A stretch of DNA of 64,000 nucleotides. Source: Synechococcus sp. MU1643. Its GTDB lineage: Bacteria; Cyanobacteriota; Cyanobacteriia; PCC-6307; Cyanobiaceae. Below, piece after piece: positions 8,091 to 18,752 of this stretch. The first letter of the stretch is position 1. Each line of letters begins with the position of its first letter. The notes beneath the pieces were generated by a model that saw only the letters and a program-made list of their open reading frames with translations, was not told the origin of the DNA and did not search any database. The DNA is taken from positions 1 to 64,000 of the forward strand of contig NZ_VTKY01000007.1 in the NCBI RefSeq assembly GCF_020514095.1, given 5' to 3'. The position numbers were made by a program, and so were the translations under genes.

Positions 8091-9092
8091 TTAGCTGCCG
8101 GCGGTTTGTGTCTGTATTCCAATCTCCTTGCGAAGCTGATTAATCGTATCGGTGCTTAGGTAGTTTTCTGCGCAATGTACTTGTGGCATGCGCATTAATT
8201 GGGATCTGTTTTGTCGCAGGCATTGTTCTACCAGGGGCTGGCTTGGCCTATCACACAGCACATGACTTGACGCCCTCAGTAGGGCAAGTAAGCGGCTTCC
8301 AATATCTGGCGTGGCGGTCATCAGTAGCAATTCGTTGCCGCGCATCGAATGGAGAATTACTTCCGCAGCTCTTAGGATACCGGGGCTGATGCTCACTAGG
8401 CCGACACAGCTGCCGGGCCGTAGTTCTTTCAGCATTGCCAGCTCTTCCCGGAAATCATTTAGATCTATGGCCACGGCCCTCACACCGTGTTTCTTTGCGA
8501 GTGCCTCAATTGGTTGTAGGAAATAGCGGCTTGTCACCACAGTCCCATTGCTTGAATTCTCAAGTACGTTTTCTAGCTCTTCCATTGGCACCACTTCCAC
8601 CGGTACGTTTAGGCACGGTTGGAGTTCTTCGGCGATCAGCATCGAGGCGCCGATGTCTTCCCTGGGTGTGCTGACCAGCACACGGGCACCGCAGCGTAGG
8701 CGCCAGTCGATCTCCCGGGTTAGCAATTCGCGGGTTTGCTGCAGAGTGCATCCAGCATTGAGCAGGCCGTCTACACATTTGCGCACTTCCCGGTCGAGGT
8801 CGGTCACTCCTCGATTGCGGATGTGTGGTGGGGTTTTTATCTCTCGCAATTTTTGTTGATCCCGCACGTAGATGCCGGAGCCCGCCATTGCTTCCACCAC
8901 GCCATCGGTTTCTAGCTGTCGGTACACCTTGCTGATCGTGTTCCGGTGCAACCCGGTCTGCATCGCGAGCTGGCGGGTGCTCGGTAGACGATGCCCTGGC
9001 GGGTAGTGCCGCGCTGCAATGGCGAAACAGATCTGGTTGTAAAGCTGCGTTGAGGCCGGTATGTCGCTTTCCTGCTGGATATGAAATCGCAC
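8091..9092 (-). CDS. GntR-family transcriptional regulator
   Basis: The chosen GTG start at 9092 gives MRFHIQQESDIPASTQLYNQ and 333 residues; the frame extends to 9230 but that part has no family character. Residues 10-75 are a GntR winged helix (RLPSTRQLAMQTGLHRNTISKVYRQLE). The remaining 250 residues are a ligand or effector domain that I do not recognise; no PLP-aminotransferase lysine motif was evident. It ends 10 bases before cysE and is probably the first gene of the cysE-wzm-wzt operon. Paired GTGACAATT sites lie upstream. Confidence 0.82.
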   Translation of the reverse strand: MRFHIQQESDIPASTQLYNQICFAIAARHYPPGHRLPSTRQLAMQTGLHRNTISKVYRQLETDGVVEAMAGSGIYVRDQQKLREIKTPPHIRNRGVTDLDREVRKCVDGLLNAGCTLQQTRELLTREIDWRLRCGARVLVSTPREDIGASMLIAEELQPCLNVPVEVVPMEELENVLENSSNGTVVTSRYFLQPIEALAKKHGVRAVAIDLNDFREELAMLKELRPGSCVGLVSISPGILRAAEVILHSMRGNELLLMTATPDIGSRLLALLRASSHVLCDRPSQPLVEQCLRQNRSQLMRMPQVHCAENYLSTDTINQLRKEIGIQTQTAGS

Positions 9093-9140
9093 GCCGATGG
9101 ACAGGTTCGAATGCGGCCACCATACGGACCGATTCGTCTG

Positions 9141-9179
9141 GTGACAATTGGGTGTGTGTCCTGTGACCCTGTGACAATT
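9141..9179. promoter_or_regulatory. Paired GTGACAATT direct repeats, candidate operator
   Basis: GTGACAATT occurs at 9141-9149 and 9171-9179, exactly 30 bp apart (close to three helical turns), with a partial copy GTGAC between them at 9163-9167. They lie 50-90 bases upstream of the GntR-type start codon, a position suited to autoregulation. The assignment as an operator is inference. Confidence 0.35.
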
Positions 9180-9930
9180 CCCAACTTGCTTCACCCTCGC
9201 TGGATTGACTGGCTGTTTGCGGTGTGCCACTCCGCTGCTTTCGTGTACCGCCGCCAGTCAAGCTGAACGTAACTGTCACGTAATTGTGTTAGCTTCGTGT
9301 ATAGATCGTTCTTTTCTTGATTTTGGCATCTAATGCCTGGTTCCGCAGCGTTGTCGATTGCCCGACCGCTCACGGGCATCCGTTTCCTGTAGTCCCCCTT
9401 GTTTGACCGCTCGGCGTCTGATTTGTACTTGGTTTGCAAAGCGTCCGATCTGCCTCAAGGGCGACGCCACAAAAAGGCAACTACTGCTCGAACATGCTTT
9501 TGGTGGTGTCGCTCCAGTGCTCAGCTGGTTTCAAGTCCGTTTCCCATAAATTGCAACTCATCTGGTTGGGTTCTGCTTAGTTAGGTATGCCGCTTCTTCG
9601 GTGATCACGTTGCCCGGTGAAGAGCAGGCCTTCGATTTTCCCGCGCAGGTGTTTGTCGGATGCGGCCCTGTGGCGGCGAACCCTCCTTAAATCTGTTGCC
9701 TGAGGTAAAGGCGCGGCTCCCCTGTGTAATCGGCGCAGCAGACCGTCTGATCTCCGCCAAGAATCGCGAATCGGTAGTGGCTGCTCTGAGGAAGGACGAT
9801 CCCACTCGGCGGCGCTTGCGCTTTGTGGTGTAGACCGGCGGCGTCCACGGCTCATGTACGAGGTCCGCAGCTTCAATGTCCAGGCCTCAGCCAGGTGATG
9901 GCGTTTTCTGCTGGGTAACGACCATATGGT
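9180..9930. other. About 750 bases with no confident gene between the regulator and infC
   Basis: Several short open frames exist on both strands, but none has recognisable protein character over its full length. The most protein-like piece is on the plus strand at 9660-9833 (see separate entry). No tRNA cloverleaf or obvious terminator was found. The region may be a graveyard of a lost gene or carry an unrecognised RNA. Confidence 0.5.
9660..9833 (+). pseudogene. Possible coding relic of unknown origin
   Basis: This 57-codon frame contains IGAADRLISAKNRESVVAAL and then RKDDPTRRRLRFVV before a TAG, which reads like real protein rather than noise. A shifted frame just downstream encodes LMYEVRSFNVQASAR and a stop. 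The pattern suggests remains of one gene broken by a frameshift, but I do not recognise the family, and it may be a chance open frame. Confidence 0.25.
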
Positions 9931-10584
9931 CTACCCTTGGGAGTTGACCACTTTGGCGGCGGTGGGTCTCGGCGGTGCAGGTATGGTTCGCACAGCCTTG
10001 TTGGCGGCCTGCTGCTTTTCCTCTTTCTTCACCAGCGGCGTTTTGCGCGGGGTTAGGAACATGATCATGTTCCGGCCTTCTCGTTTAGGAGCCTGCTGGA
10101 TCTCTGCCTTTTCTTCGAGATCTTTGGCCATTCGCCGCAGCAGAGTTTCCGCCAGCGCCGTGTGCTGAATCTCACGGCCGCGGAAGATCACGGTGCACTT
10201 CACCTTGTCGCCCGCCTTGAGGAAGCGCTGGGCTTGACCGATCCGTACATCGTAGTCGTGCTGGTCGATCTTGTAGCGCATCTTGACCTCCTTGACTTCT
10301 GTCTGGTGCGACTTTTTCTTGGCCTCTTTGGCTTTCTTTTCTTGCTCGAACTTGAACTTGCCGTAGTCCATGATCCGGCAGACCGGCGGGTCTGCCTTCT
10401 CGCTCACCAGCACCAGATCCAGTTCCCGGTCGCGGGCTACATCCAGGGCCTCTTCGCGGCTGATCACGCCGAGCTGAGCGCCGTCTGAGTCGACTACCCG
10501 CAATTGGGGGTAGTTGATCCGGTCGTTGATGTTGGGCAGCTCCCGAACCGGGGCACGACGGTCAAAACGGGGACGTGGGGGCAT
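9931..10584 (-). CDS. infC: Translation initiation factor IF-3
   Basis: IF-3 binds the 30S subunit and polices start codon choice. The 217-residue protein has the N-terminal domain ([20 protein letters not shown], about residues 23-42), a lysine-rich linker and the C-terminal domain with [20 protein letters not shown]. It carries an N-terminal Arg/Pro-rich extension and a C-terminal tail ending KVVNSQG, both longer than in E. coli. It is transcribed in the same direction as miaA, 57 bases after it. Confidence 0.96.
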   Translation of the reverse strand: MPPRPRFDRRAPVRELPNINDRINYPQLRVVDSDGAQLGVISREEALDVARDRELDLVLVSEKADPPVCRIMDYGKFKFEQEKKAKEAKKKSHQTEVKEVKMRYKIDQHDYDVRIGQAQRFLKAGDKVKCTVIFRGREIQHTALAETLLRRMAKDLEEKAEIQQAPKREGRNMIMFLTPRKTPLVKKEEKQQAANKAVRTIPAPPRPTAAKVVNSQG

Positions 10585-10641
10585 TCAGGCGGTGACGGGG
10601 ACAGGTGCAGACGACTTCAGTGAACACACAATCTGCTTTTT

Positions 10642-11541
10642 TTACTTTAGATGTTGCTCGATCAATGTCATCGCATCCGTCAGCGTTGACGGGTCGTGCA
10701 GCCAGTGGGGGTTGTGCTGACGCCGGAACCAGGTGCGTTGGCGTTTGGCGAACTTGCGGGTGCGTTGGCTGGTGATTCGCACTGCATCTGCAGTGCTCAG
10801 GCTTCCGGTGATCACCTCTAGTGCTTCGCCATAGCCGATGGTCTGCAGTAGCGGCAGGTCAGCGCCGTAGCGTTCGCTCAGGCGCCTGGTCTCGTTCACC
10901 AGCCCATCGCGGTAAAGCTGCTCGGTGCGTTGTTGGATGCGCTGGCGCAGGTTGGCGGGATTGAGGCCCAGTTCCAGCACCCGCCACGGCGGAGGCGTGG
11001 CTGTGGCCTGGCGGCTCATCGGTTGTCCGGAGGCGTAGAGCACCTCCAGGGCGCGCTGGGTGCGCACGGCATCGGCGGGGGCGATTTTGGCGGCAGCTTG
11101 GGGATCGGCGGCCTCTAGCAGGGGGTGGCAGATGCTCTGGCCTAAGGCTGTCAGCTGCTGTCGCAACTGCGGCTGGGGAGCCACTGCCGGAGGCTTAAGG
11201 CCACCGGTGAGGGCTTTGAGGTAGAGGCCGCTGCCGCCCGCCAGCAGGGCCAGGCCCTGCTGCTCCAGCGCGTTGTTGATGCAGGGGGTGGCGATCGCCT
11301 GAAATTCCTGCAGGGTGATCGGCTGATCTGGCGTGCGCAGGTCCAGTAGATGGTGCGGCACCCGCGCCTGTTGCTCCGCCGTCGGCTTCGCGGTTCCGAT
11401 GTCCATCTCCCGATAGAGCTGGCGGGAATCCACGTTGATCACGGGCAGATTCAGCCGTTCGGCGATGTCCAGCGCTAGGGCGGTTTTGCCACTGGCGGTG
11501 GGCCCGAGCAGCGTGATCACCAGGGGGTGGGAGCTGTTCAA
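10642..11541 (-). CDS. miaA: tRNA dimethylallyltransferase
   Basis: MiaA adds the isopentenyl group to A37 of tRNAs reading UNN codons. The 299-residue protein begins with the P-loop [15 protein letters not shown] (about 10-24), followed by [18 protein letters not shown], the substrate-binding signature, and the C-terminal RQRTWFRR motif. It is divergent from gyrB across 152 bases in which both promoters must lie. Confidence 0.96.
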   Translation of the reverse strand: MNSSHPLVITLLGPTASGKTALALDIAERLNLPVINVDSRQLYREMDIGTAKPTAEQQARVPHHLLDLRTPDQPITLQEFQAIATPCINNALEQQGLALLAGGSGLYLKALTGGLKPPAVAPQPQLRQQLTALGQSICHPLLEAADPQAAAKIAPADAVRTQRALEVLYASGQPMSRQATATPPPWRVLELGLNPANLRQRIQQRTEQLYRDGLVNETRRLSERYGADLPLLQTIGYGEALEVITGSLSTADAVRITSQRTRKFAKRQRTWFRRQHNPHWLHDPSTLTDAMTLIEQHLK

Positions 11542-11693
11542 AAGGGTGAGGGGGTGCAGCCAGGCGTGGAATGGGCGCTGAGAGGCCTCTGAAAGCCTCT
11601 ATAGACAGCCGGTGGTAGATTGACATTGTCAGGTCGAGGTTTAGAGCCGTTGCGCCCGCCCATGACCCGGTTTCCTGGCTTGAGACTTTCTGA

Positions 11694-13660
<1,967 letters not shown>

Positions 13661-13661
<1 letters not shown>

Positions 13662-13966
13662 TGGGGCCTGTTCTGCGTTGGAGTTGGCTGCTGGGGGTGG
13701 CGTTGATTGCCCCGGCAGCTCTGCCAGCCGGAGGTGCTGACTGGCGACAACCGCAGCCCCGTCGCCGTCTGGCGTCTGGGCCCTTACATACGTCGACCGA
13801 CCAGCCCCTGCACCTCAGTCCGCTGGAGGTTGCTCCACGGCTACGCACTCTCAAGGCGGGATCCTCCCTGCGGCTTCTGCGGCGTTGGTCCGCTGCCGAT
13901 GGTCAGGATTGGTTGCACGTGCAAACGCTTTCGGGAGATCAACGCCGTGGTTGGCTCCGTGCCTGA
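13661..13966 (+). CDS. Small exported SH3-like protein, function unknown
   Basis: The 101-residue protein starts at an ATG that shares its A with the gyrB TGA. It has a hydrophobic N-terminal segment ([16 protein letters not shown]) that looks like a signal peptide, then a stretch ([20 protein letters not shown] ... [21 protein letters not shown]) with the spacing of a bacterial SH3 domain, in which W-x-x-V and G-W-L are hallmarks. Such domains bind peptidoglycan or proteins in the periplasm. Its 3' end overlaps crcB by 8 bases. Confidence 0.65.
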
Positions 13967-14327
13967 GGCGGTTTTGGTGGGTCTTGGGGCGATCCCCGGG
14001 GCCTGGTTGCGCCTCAAGGTGGTGAACCACTTCCAGCCGATGGTGCCGAAGAAGCACTGGGGCACCTTCCTTGTGAATGTGGTTGCCTGCTTCGCCCTGG
14101 GTCTGGTGCTGGCGCTCAATGAAACCTGTGCCCCCAGCAACGGCATTGCTTTGCTGATGGGGGTCGGCTTTTTCGGCAGCCTCAGCACCTTCTCCACCTT
14201 CGCGGTGGAATTGCTGAACGAGTTGCGTGCTGGCCAGGCCCTTACGGCATTGGTGCTGGCGTTGGCTTCGATAGGGGCGGGCCTTTTGGCTTGTGCCGTT
14301 GGTTACGGATTAGGGACCCATGTCTGA
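13959..14327 (+). CDS. crcB: Fluoride channel subunit, first copy
   Basis: CrcB/Fluc proteins are small fluoride-specific channels that work as antiparallel dimers. The GTG start at 13959 (encoding [18 protein letters not shown]) gives 122 residues, the family size; the longer frame upstream belongs to the SH3-like gene in another phase. Four membrane helices are evident, with the family motifs [11 protein letters not shown] and [14 protein letters not shown]. It overlaps the second copy by 8 bases. No fluoride riboswitch was seen. Confidence 0.88.
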   Translation: MPEAVLVGLGAIPGAWLRLKVVNHFQPMVPKKHWGTFLVNVVACFALGLVLALNETCAPSNGIALLMGVGFFGSLSTFSTFAVELLNELRAGQALTALVLALASIGAGLLACAVGYGLGTHV

Positions 14328-14718
14328 AACCAAACCCAGCCTGCGATTGGAATTGCAGGAGCTGTTGTTAGTTGGTGCGGGTGCCGTGCCCGGAGCCCTG
14401 TTGCGCTGGCAGGTCGCTCTGCATATGGGGGATCAGAACCTTCTGGTGAATGTTCTGGGGGCTGCCCTCTTGGGCTTCCTGGCCGGGCTCCCCGCCGCGC
14501 CGCGGCTCCAGTTGTTCATAGGCATCGGCTTCTGTGGTTCGGTCACCACCTTCAGCAGCTGGATGCTGGCGGCCATGAAGCATCTGAGTTCAGGTGATTG
14601 GGCCGCCGCACTGGGCTTGATCGGGCTGACCGTCGGGCTGGGGCTTGGTGCCGCAGCCCTGGGGTTCAGCTTGGGACGACGGCTTAAGCCGCCAGAGCCG
14701 CCTCAATCTCTGACTTGA
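14320..14718 (+). CDS. crcB: Fluoride channel subunit, second copy
   Basis: The 132-residue protein has the same four-helix plan with [17 protein letters not shown] and [15 protein letters not shown]. Adjacent crcB pairs are common, and in some bacteria the two subunits form heterodimers with fixed opposite topology. That arrangement is inferred here from the overlap of the two genes. The 3' end overlaps the convergent glutathione peroxidase gene by 35 bases. Confidence 0.9.
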   Translation: MSETKPSLRLELQELLLVGAGAVPGALLRWQVALHMGDQNLLVNVLGAALLGFLAGLPAAPRLQLFIGIGFCGSVTTFSSWMLAAMKHLSSGDWAAALGLIGLTVGLGLGAAALGFSLGRRLKPPEPPQSLT

Positions 14719-15157
14719 GGTCTTCAGGGGTGACGCCGCTCTTGAAGCGGGCGATCACCGTGCCGTCCTTGCCCACCAGGAACTTCTCGAAGTTCCACTC
14801 CACATCACCAGCGGGATCCATCTGGTTGAGGGTGGTGTAGGGCTCGGTGGTGCTTCCTTTGGCGTTCACCTTCTCAAACAGTTCGAAGTCGGCGCCGTAG
14901 GTGGTGGAACAGAAGGCCTTGATTTCGTCCAGGCTGCCGGGCTCCTGGGCGCCGAAGTCGTTGCAGGGGAAGCCCAGAACTGCCAGGCCCTTGGCGGCAT
15001 AGGTGTCCTTGAGGGCCTGCAGACCCGCGTATTGCTTGGTGAAGCCACAGCGGCTAGCCACGTTCACGATCAGCAGCACCTTGCCGGCGTAGTCGCCCAG
15101 GGATTTGCTGCTGCCGTCAGGGGTGGTGACGGAGACGGCGCTGACGCTGATCGCCAT
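14684..15157 (-). CDS. Glutathione peroxidase family (Cys type)
   Basis: The 157-residue protein starts at MAISVSAVSVTTPDG; the longer frame upstream to 15244 lacks homology. It contains the peroxidatic cysteine in NVASRCGFTKQYAGL, the glutamine/asparagine site in LGFPCNDFGAQEPG and the tryptophan in WNFEKFLV. A Cys replaces selenocysteine, and homologues of this type usually use thioredoxin rather than glutathione. Cytosolic; removes lipid or organic peroxides. Confidence 0.92.
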   Translation of the reverse strand: MAISVSAVSVTTPDGSSKSLGDYAGKVLLIVNVASRCGFTKQYAGLQALKDTYAAKGLAVLGFPCNDFGAQEPGSLDEIKAFCSTTYGADFELFEKVNAKGSTTEPYTTLNQMDPAGDVEWNFEKFLVGKDGTVIARFKSGVTPEDLKSEIEAALAA

Positions 15158-15231
15158 GGTGGAACAGAGATGGAGCGCAGAGGTTAACTGGCTGTAGCGG
15201 CCATACACTGGGCTCCCGGCCGGAGGAGGGC

Positions 15232-16692
15232 ATGACGGAGGCATCGGGGCTGAGCAGTGCTTGCGTGAGCGTGGAGCCCGAGTTACTGGCCGAGGCGGTT
15301 TCCCATGAGCTCGTCGCGATGCTCCAGGCGGGTAACTACGACGCCGTGAAACTGTTGCTGGAACCCGTGCAGCCGGTGGACATCGCTGAAGCGATTGGCA
15401 ATCTTCCAGCCAACCTGCAGGCCATTGCTTTTCGTCTGCTCAGTAAAGATGAAGCCATAAGCGTTTATGAGTACCTCGACACTGTTACCCAACAGAGCCT
15501 GCTGAGCCTGCTGCGTTCCGGCGAGATGCGGGAGGTGATGGAGGAGATGTCGCCGGATGACCGCGCCCGATTGTTTGAGGAACTGCCTGCCAAGGTGGTG
15601 CGCCAGCTGCTGAGCGAGCTCAGCCCGGATGAACGCAAGGTGACCGCTGAATTACTGGGTTACCGCGCGGAGACGGCCGGGCGTCTGATGACGACCGAGT
15701 ACATCGCCTTCAAGGAAAACCAGACGGCAGCGTTGGCGTTGGAGATCGTGCGGCGGCGTGCCCGCGACACCGAGACGATTTATTCGTTGTATGTCACTGA
15801 TGCGAAGCGACGCCTCACCGGCATTCTCTCGCTCCGGGATCTGGTGACGGCAGAGCCCCAGGCCCGCATCTGCGATGTGATGACTGCGGAGGTGCTCAGC
15901 GTCAGCACCGACACGGATCAGGAAAAGGTGGCGCGCACGATTCAGCGCTACGACTTCCTTGCTGTTCCCGTGGTGGATCTGGAACAGCGTCTGGTGGGCA
16001 TCGTCACGGTGGACGACGTGATCGATGTGATCGAGCAGGAGGCCACCCGTGATCTTTACGCCGCCGGCGCGGTGCAGGCTGGTGACGACGACGATTACTT
16101 CAGCAGCAACTTGTTCACCGTTGCTCGCCGCCGTGTGGTGTGGCTGGCGGTGCTGGTCCTCGCCAGCTTTTTCACATCAGAAGTGATTGCCGCGAATGAG
16201 GACGTGCTGCAGCGGGTGGTCTTGCTGGCGGCATTCATTCCCTTGCTCGGTGGCACCGGCGGCAACGTGGGGGCCCAGAGCTCCACGGTGGTCATCCGCG
16301 GTTTGAGTACCCAGAGCATCTCCAACCTCGGACCCTTGCGGGCGATTGGCCGCGAAGCAATGGCGGGGGCGTTGCTGGGGGTGTTGATGCTGCTGCTGGT
16401 GGTTCCCTTTGCCTGGTGGCGCGGGGAAAGCGCTTTGGTGGGCCTCTCCGTGGGGATGAGCCTGCTGGCGATCACCACCCTGGCGGCGACGGCCGGTGCA
16501 GCGTTTCCGCTGCTGTTTGACCGCATGGGTCTGGATCCAGCCCTGATGTCGACGCCCTTCATTACCACCTGCACCGACGTTGCTGGAACGCTGATCTACT
16601 TGAAGACGGCGGGGTGGCTTCTGATCCACCTGCCGCAGCTGGTGCAAGCCACAAGTATTTCTACTCATTTCTTCCTCCTGGGAGCTTTCTGA
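15232..16692 (+). CDS. mgtE: Magnesium transporter MgtE
   Basis: The 486-residue protein has the three-part MgtE plan: an N-terminal helical magnesium-sensing domain (residues 20-150, with EEMSPDDRARLFEELP), a pair of CBS domains (about 160-275, with MTTEYIAF and VMTAEVLSV) and five membrane helices from about 300, including PLLGGTGGNVGAQSSTVVIRG, the conserved pore segment. It lies between the glutathione peroxidase gene and the sigma factor with no visible M-box leader. Confidence 0.94.
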   Translation: MTEASGLSSACVSVEPELLAEAVSHELVAMLQAGNYDAVKLLLEPVQPVDIAEAIGNLPANLQAIAFRLLSKDEAISVYEYLDTVTQQSLLSLLRSGEMREVMEEMSPDDRARLFEELPAKVVRQLLSELSPDERKVTAELLGYRAETAGRLMTTEYIAFKENQTAALALEIVRRRARDTETIYSLYVTDAKRRLTGILSLRDLVTAEPQARICDVMTAEVLSVSTDTDQEKVARTIQRYDFLAVPVVDLEQRLVGIVTVDDVIDVIEQEATRDLYAAGAVQAGDDDDYFSSNLFTVARRRVVWLAVLVLASFFTSEVIAANEDVLQRVVLLAAFIPLLGGTGGNVGAQSSTVVIRGLSTQSISNLGPLRAIGREAMAGALLGVLMLLLVVPFAWWRGESALVGLSVGMSLLAITTLAATAGAAFPLLFDRMGLDPALMSTPFITTCTDVAGTLIYLKTAGWLLIHLPQLVQATSISTHFFLLGAF

Positions 16693-16746
16693 GAGTCTGT
16701 TTACGTTTCTTAGGAGTACTGTTCACATAACTCAAAGAAGCACTCC

Positions 16747-17754
16747 ATGGCTCCGGCTGCGACCGCTGCTTCCAAGCCCAAAACTGCTTCGAAAGCAGCA
16801 AAAGCCATCACGGCTGACGTAGATCTGGTCCGCTCCTACCTGCGTGACATTGGCCGCGTTCCCCTCCTGACCCACGAGCAGGAAATTACTCTGGGCCGCC
16901 AGGTGCAGGAGTTGATGGATCTGGAATCTCTCGAGTCTGAACTGGAGAGCAAGGCTGGCGAAAAGCCCAGTCGCGACCAGCTGGCGAAGGCGTCAGGGCT
17001 GTCCTCAATACAACTCAAGCGCAAGCTGCAGAACGGTCGTCGCGCCAAGGAGCGCATGGTTGCCGCCAACCTGAGGCTGGTAGTGAGCGTGGCCAAGAAG
17101 TACACCAAGCGGAATATGGAACTTCTGGATTTGATCCAGGAAGGAACCATCGGATTAGTCCGTGGTGTTGAAAAGTTCGATCCCACCCGGGGTTACAAGT
17201 TTTCCACCTATGCCTATTGGTGGATTCGCCAGGGCATCACCCGGGCCATTGCGGAAAAGAGCCGCACGATCCGGCTGCCAATTCATATCACCGAGATGTT
17301 GAATAAGCTCAAGAAGGGCCAGCGAGAGCTGAGCCAAGAGCTGGGCCGCACGCCTACGGTCATCGAACTAGCCGAATTTGTCGAGCTTCCGGAGGACGAC
17401 GTCAAGGACCTGATGTGCCGCGCCAGGCAGCCGGTGAGCCTGGAGATGAAAGTTGGTGATGGCGACGACACCGAATTGTTGGAATTACTCTCCGGCGATG
17501 GCGATCTGCCTAATGACCAAGTTGAAGAGGATTGCTTGAAAGGAGATCTGCGCAGCCTCCTTGGTCAGTTGCCTCATCTGCAAGAGCAGGTGCTGCGTAT
17601 GCGCTATGGCATGGACGGGGAAGATCCGATGAGCCTCACCGGCATCGGTCGGGTTCTTGGTATGAGCCGCGACCGTGTCCGCAATCTGGAGCGGGATGGT
17701 CTTGCCGGTTTGCGCCGTGTGAGTGATCAGGTTGAGGCTTACGTCGCCTGCTGA
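16747..17754 (+). CDS. Group 2 (SigA-like, non-essential) RNA polymerase sigma factor
   Basis: The 335-residue protein has region 1.2 (DLVRSYLRDIGRVPLLTHEQE), region 2 (LLDLIQEGTIGLVRGVEKFD and STYAYWWIRQGITRAI) and region 4.2 (LTGIGRVLGMSRDRVRNLER). Compared with primary cyanobacterial sigma factors it lacks the long region 1.1, and region 4.2 differs, which marks it as a group 2 factor. The N-terminus is an Ala/Lys-rich extension. The 3' end overlaps the convergent hydrolase gene by 16 bases. Confidence 0.9.
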   Translation: MAPAATAASKPKTASKAAKAITADVDLVRSYLRDIGRVPLLTHEQEITLGRQVQELMDLESLESELESKAGEKPSRDQLAKASGLSSIQLKRKLQNGRRAKERMVAANLRLVVSVAKKYTKRNMELLDLIQEGTIGLVRGVEKFDPTRGYKFSTYAYWWIRQGITRAIAEKSRTIRLPIHITEMLNKLKKGQRELSQELGRTPTVIELAEFVELPEDDVKDLMCRARQPVSLEMKVGDGDDTELLELLSGDGDLPNDQVEEDCLKGDLRSLLGQLPHLQEQVLRMRYGMDGEDPMSLTGIGRVLGMSRDRVRNLERDGLAGLRRVSDQVEAYVAC

Positions 17755-18659
17755 GTTGTTTTTGTTTTGATTAGCCGTTGCAGCACTCGATTCACTTGAT
17801 CCGGTGCTTCGTCGTGAGGGCAATGGCCTGCATTTTCAATCACTGTTAGTGATCGAACGCAGCTCAAGGTCTGTTCCCAGCTTTCGGCCTCAGCGATGGG
17901 CTCCCATGGATCCTGTTTGCCCCAGATCAGATCAACTGGAAGGCTTAGTTCTTCCATCAAGTGTGGTGCCAAATAATCGTCGAACAGGTTGATGAAGCCT
18001 CTAAAGGCTTCGGTGGCACCGTCGCGTTGGGTGGGTTGGTACAGCAGATTCACCAAGTCGTCGTCGATGTTTGCGCCACTGGGGTAGGCCTGCCTCAACA
18101 CGCTGCTAATCACTCCAGGTCGTGCTGCATTGCGGAATAGTGCGGTGCTGAGCCAGCGCTGCCGCACCATCGTTTTCAGCAGCGGCCGGATCCAGGCCAT
18201 CCATGCTGGTTGTGTGGCCAGTTGCTTGTCGTCCATCAAGCGTTGAGCGCAGTCGATCAGCACCACGCCACGGCAGTTCTCGCCCAACAGATGGGCGGCA
18301 CGGAGGGCGACAACCCCGCCGATCGAGTTGCCCACCAGTAGTACCGGCCGTTGCACCACCGCATCGCAGAAGTCAGCCACCTGCTGGCCCCAGAGATCAA
18401 AGCCGTAGTGAACAGCATCCGCTGTGATTGCTTCGTCTTGCAAGCGGGCCCGGGGCTGATCGCTGCGCCCGAAGCCGAGCAGATCGATAGCGTAGGTAGG
18501 AAGAAGTTCGGCCAGCACTGGCTGGTTGAAACGCCAGTGGTTGGTGTTGGCCCCGAAGCCATGAATCAGCAACACCGCTTCTTCCGCATTGGCATCGCCC
18601 ATCAGGCTCCAACCAATTGATCGTTCGTTCCAGCTCCAGAGGTTGTTGCTTGGGCCCAC
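17739..18659 (-). CDS. Alpha/beta hydrolase, first of two paralogues
   Basis: A GTG at 18659 gives 306 residues starting MGPSNNLWSWNERSIGW. The frame runs open for another 400 codons but only as antisense of mutY. The fold landmarks are the oxyanion segment LLIHGFGANTNHW, the nucleophile elbow GNSIGG, and the catalytic His in AGHCPHDEAPDQVN; the acid is probably in WGKQDPWEP. A close paralogue of equal length sits at 56775-57695. Picocyanobacterial proteins of this type are often annotated as pheophytinase-like or lipase-like, and the substrate is unknown. Confidence 0.82.
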   Translation of the reverse strand: MGPSNNLWSWNERSIGWSLMGDANAEEAVLLIHGFGANTNHWRFNQPVLAELLPTYAIDLLGFGRSDQPRARLQDEAITADAVHYGFDLWGQQVADFCDAVVQRPVLLVGNSIGGVVALRAAHLLGENCRGVVLIDCAQRLMDDKQLATQPAWMAWIRPLLKTMVRQRWLSTALFRNAARPGVISSVLRQAYPSGANIDDDLVNLLYQPTQRDGATEAFRGFINLFDDYLAPHLMEELSLPVDLIWGKQDPWEPIAEAESWEQTLSCVRSLTVIENAGHCPHDEAPDQVNRVLQRLIKTKTTQQAT

Positions 18660-18752
18660 ACCTTGACTTTCTGCGCCGGTGCATCCTGGCGAGCGAAGTA
18701 CTTGGATGGACGGTCGTTGCTCAAGCCCTGCTCTGACACCAATTGCGAACTC

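Noticed and set aside
8560-9279. 239-codon minus-strand frame overlapping the regulator in another phase
   Set aside because: It shares bases with the winged-helix gene, has no family features, and its composition is that of a shifted frame.
9577-9876. 99-codon minus-strand frame upstream of infC
   Set aside because: It is Arg/Ser-rich and typical of the antisense of GC-rich sequence; the plus-strand fragment is more protein-like.
13900-13958. Fluoride riboswitch before crcB
   Set aside because: The region is coding for the SH3-like protein and no aptamer consensus was seen.
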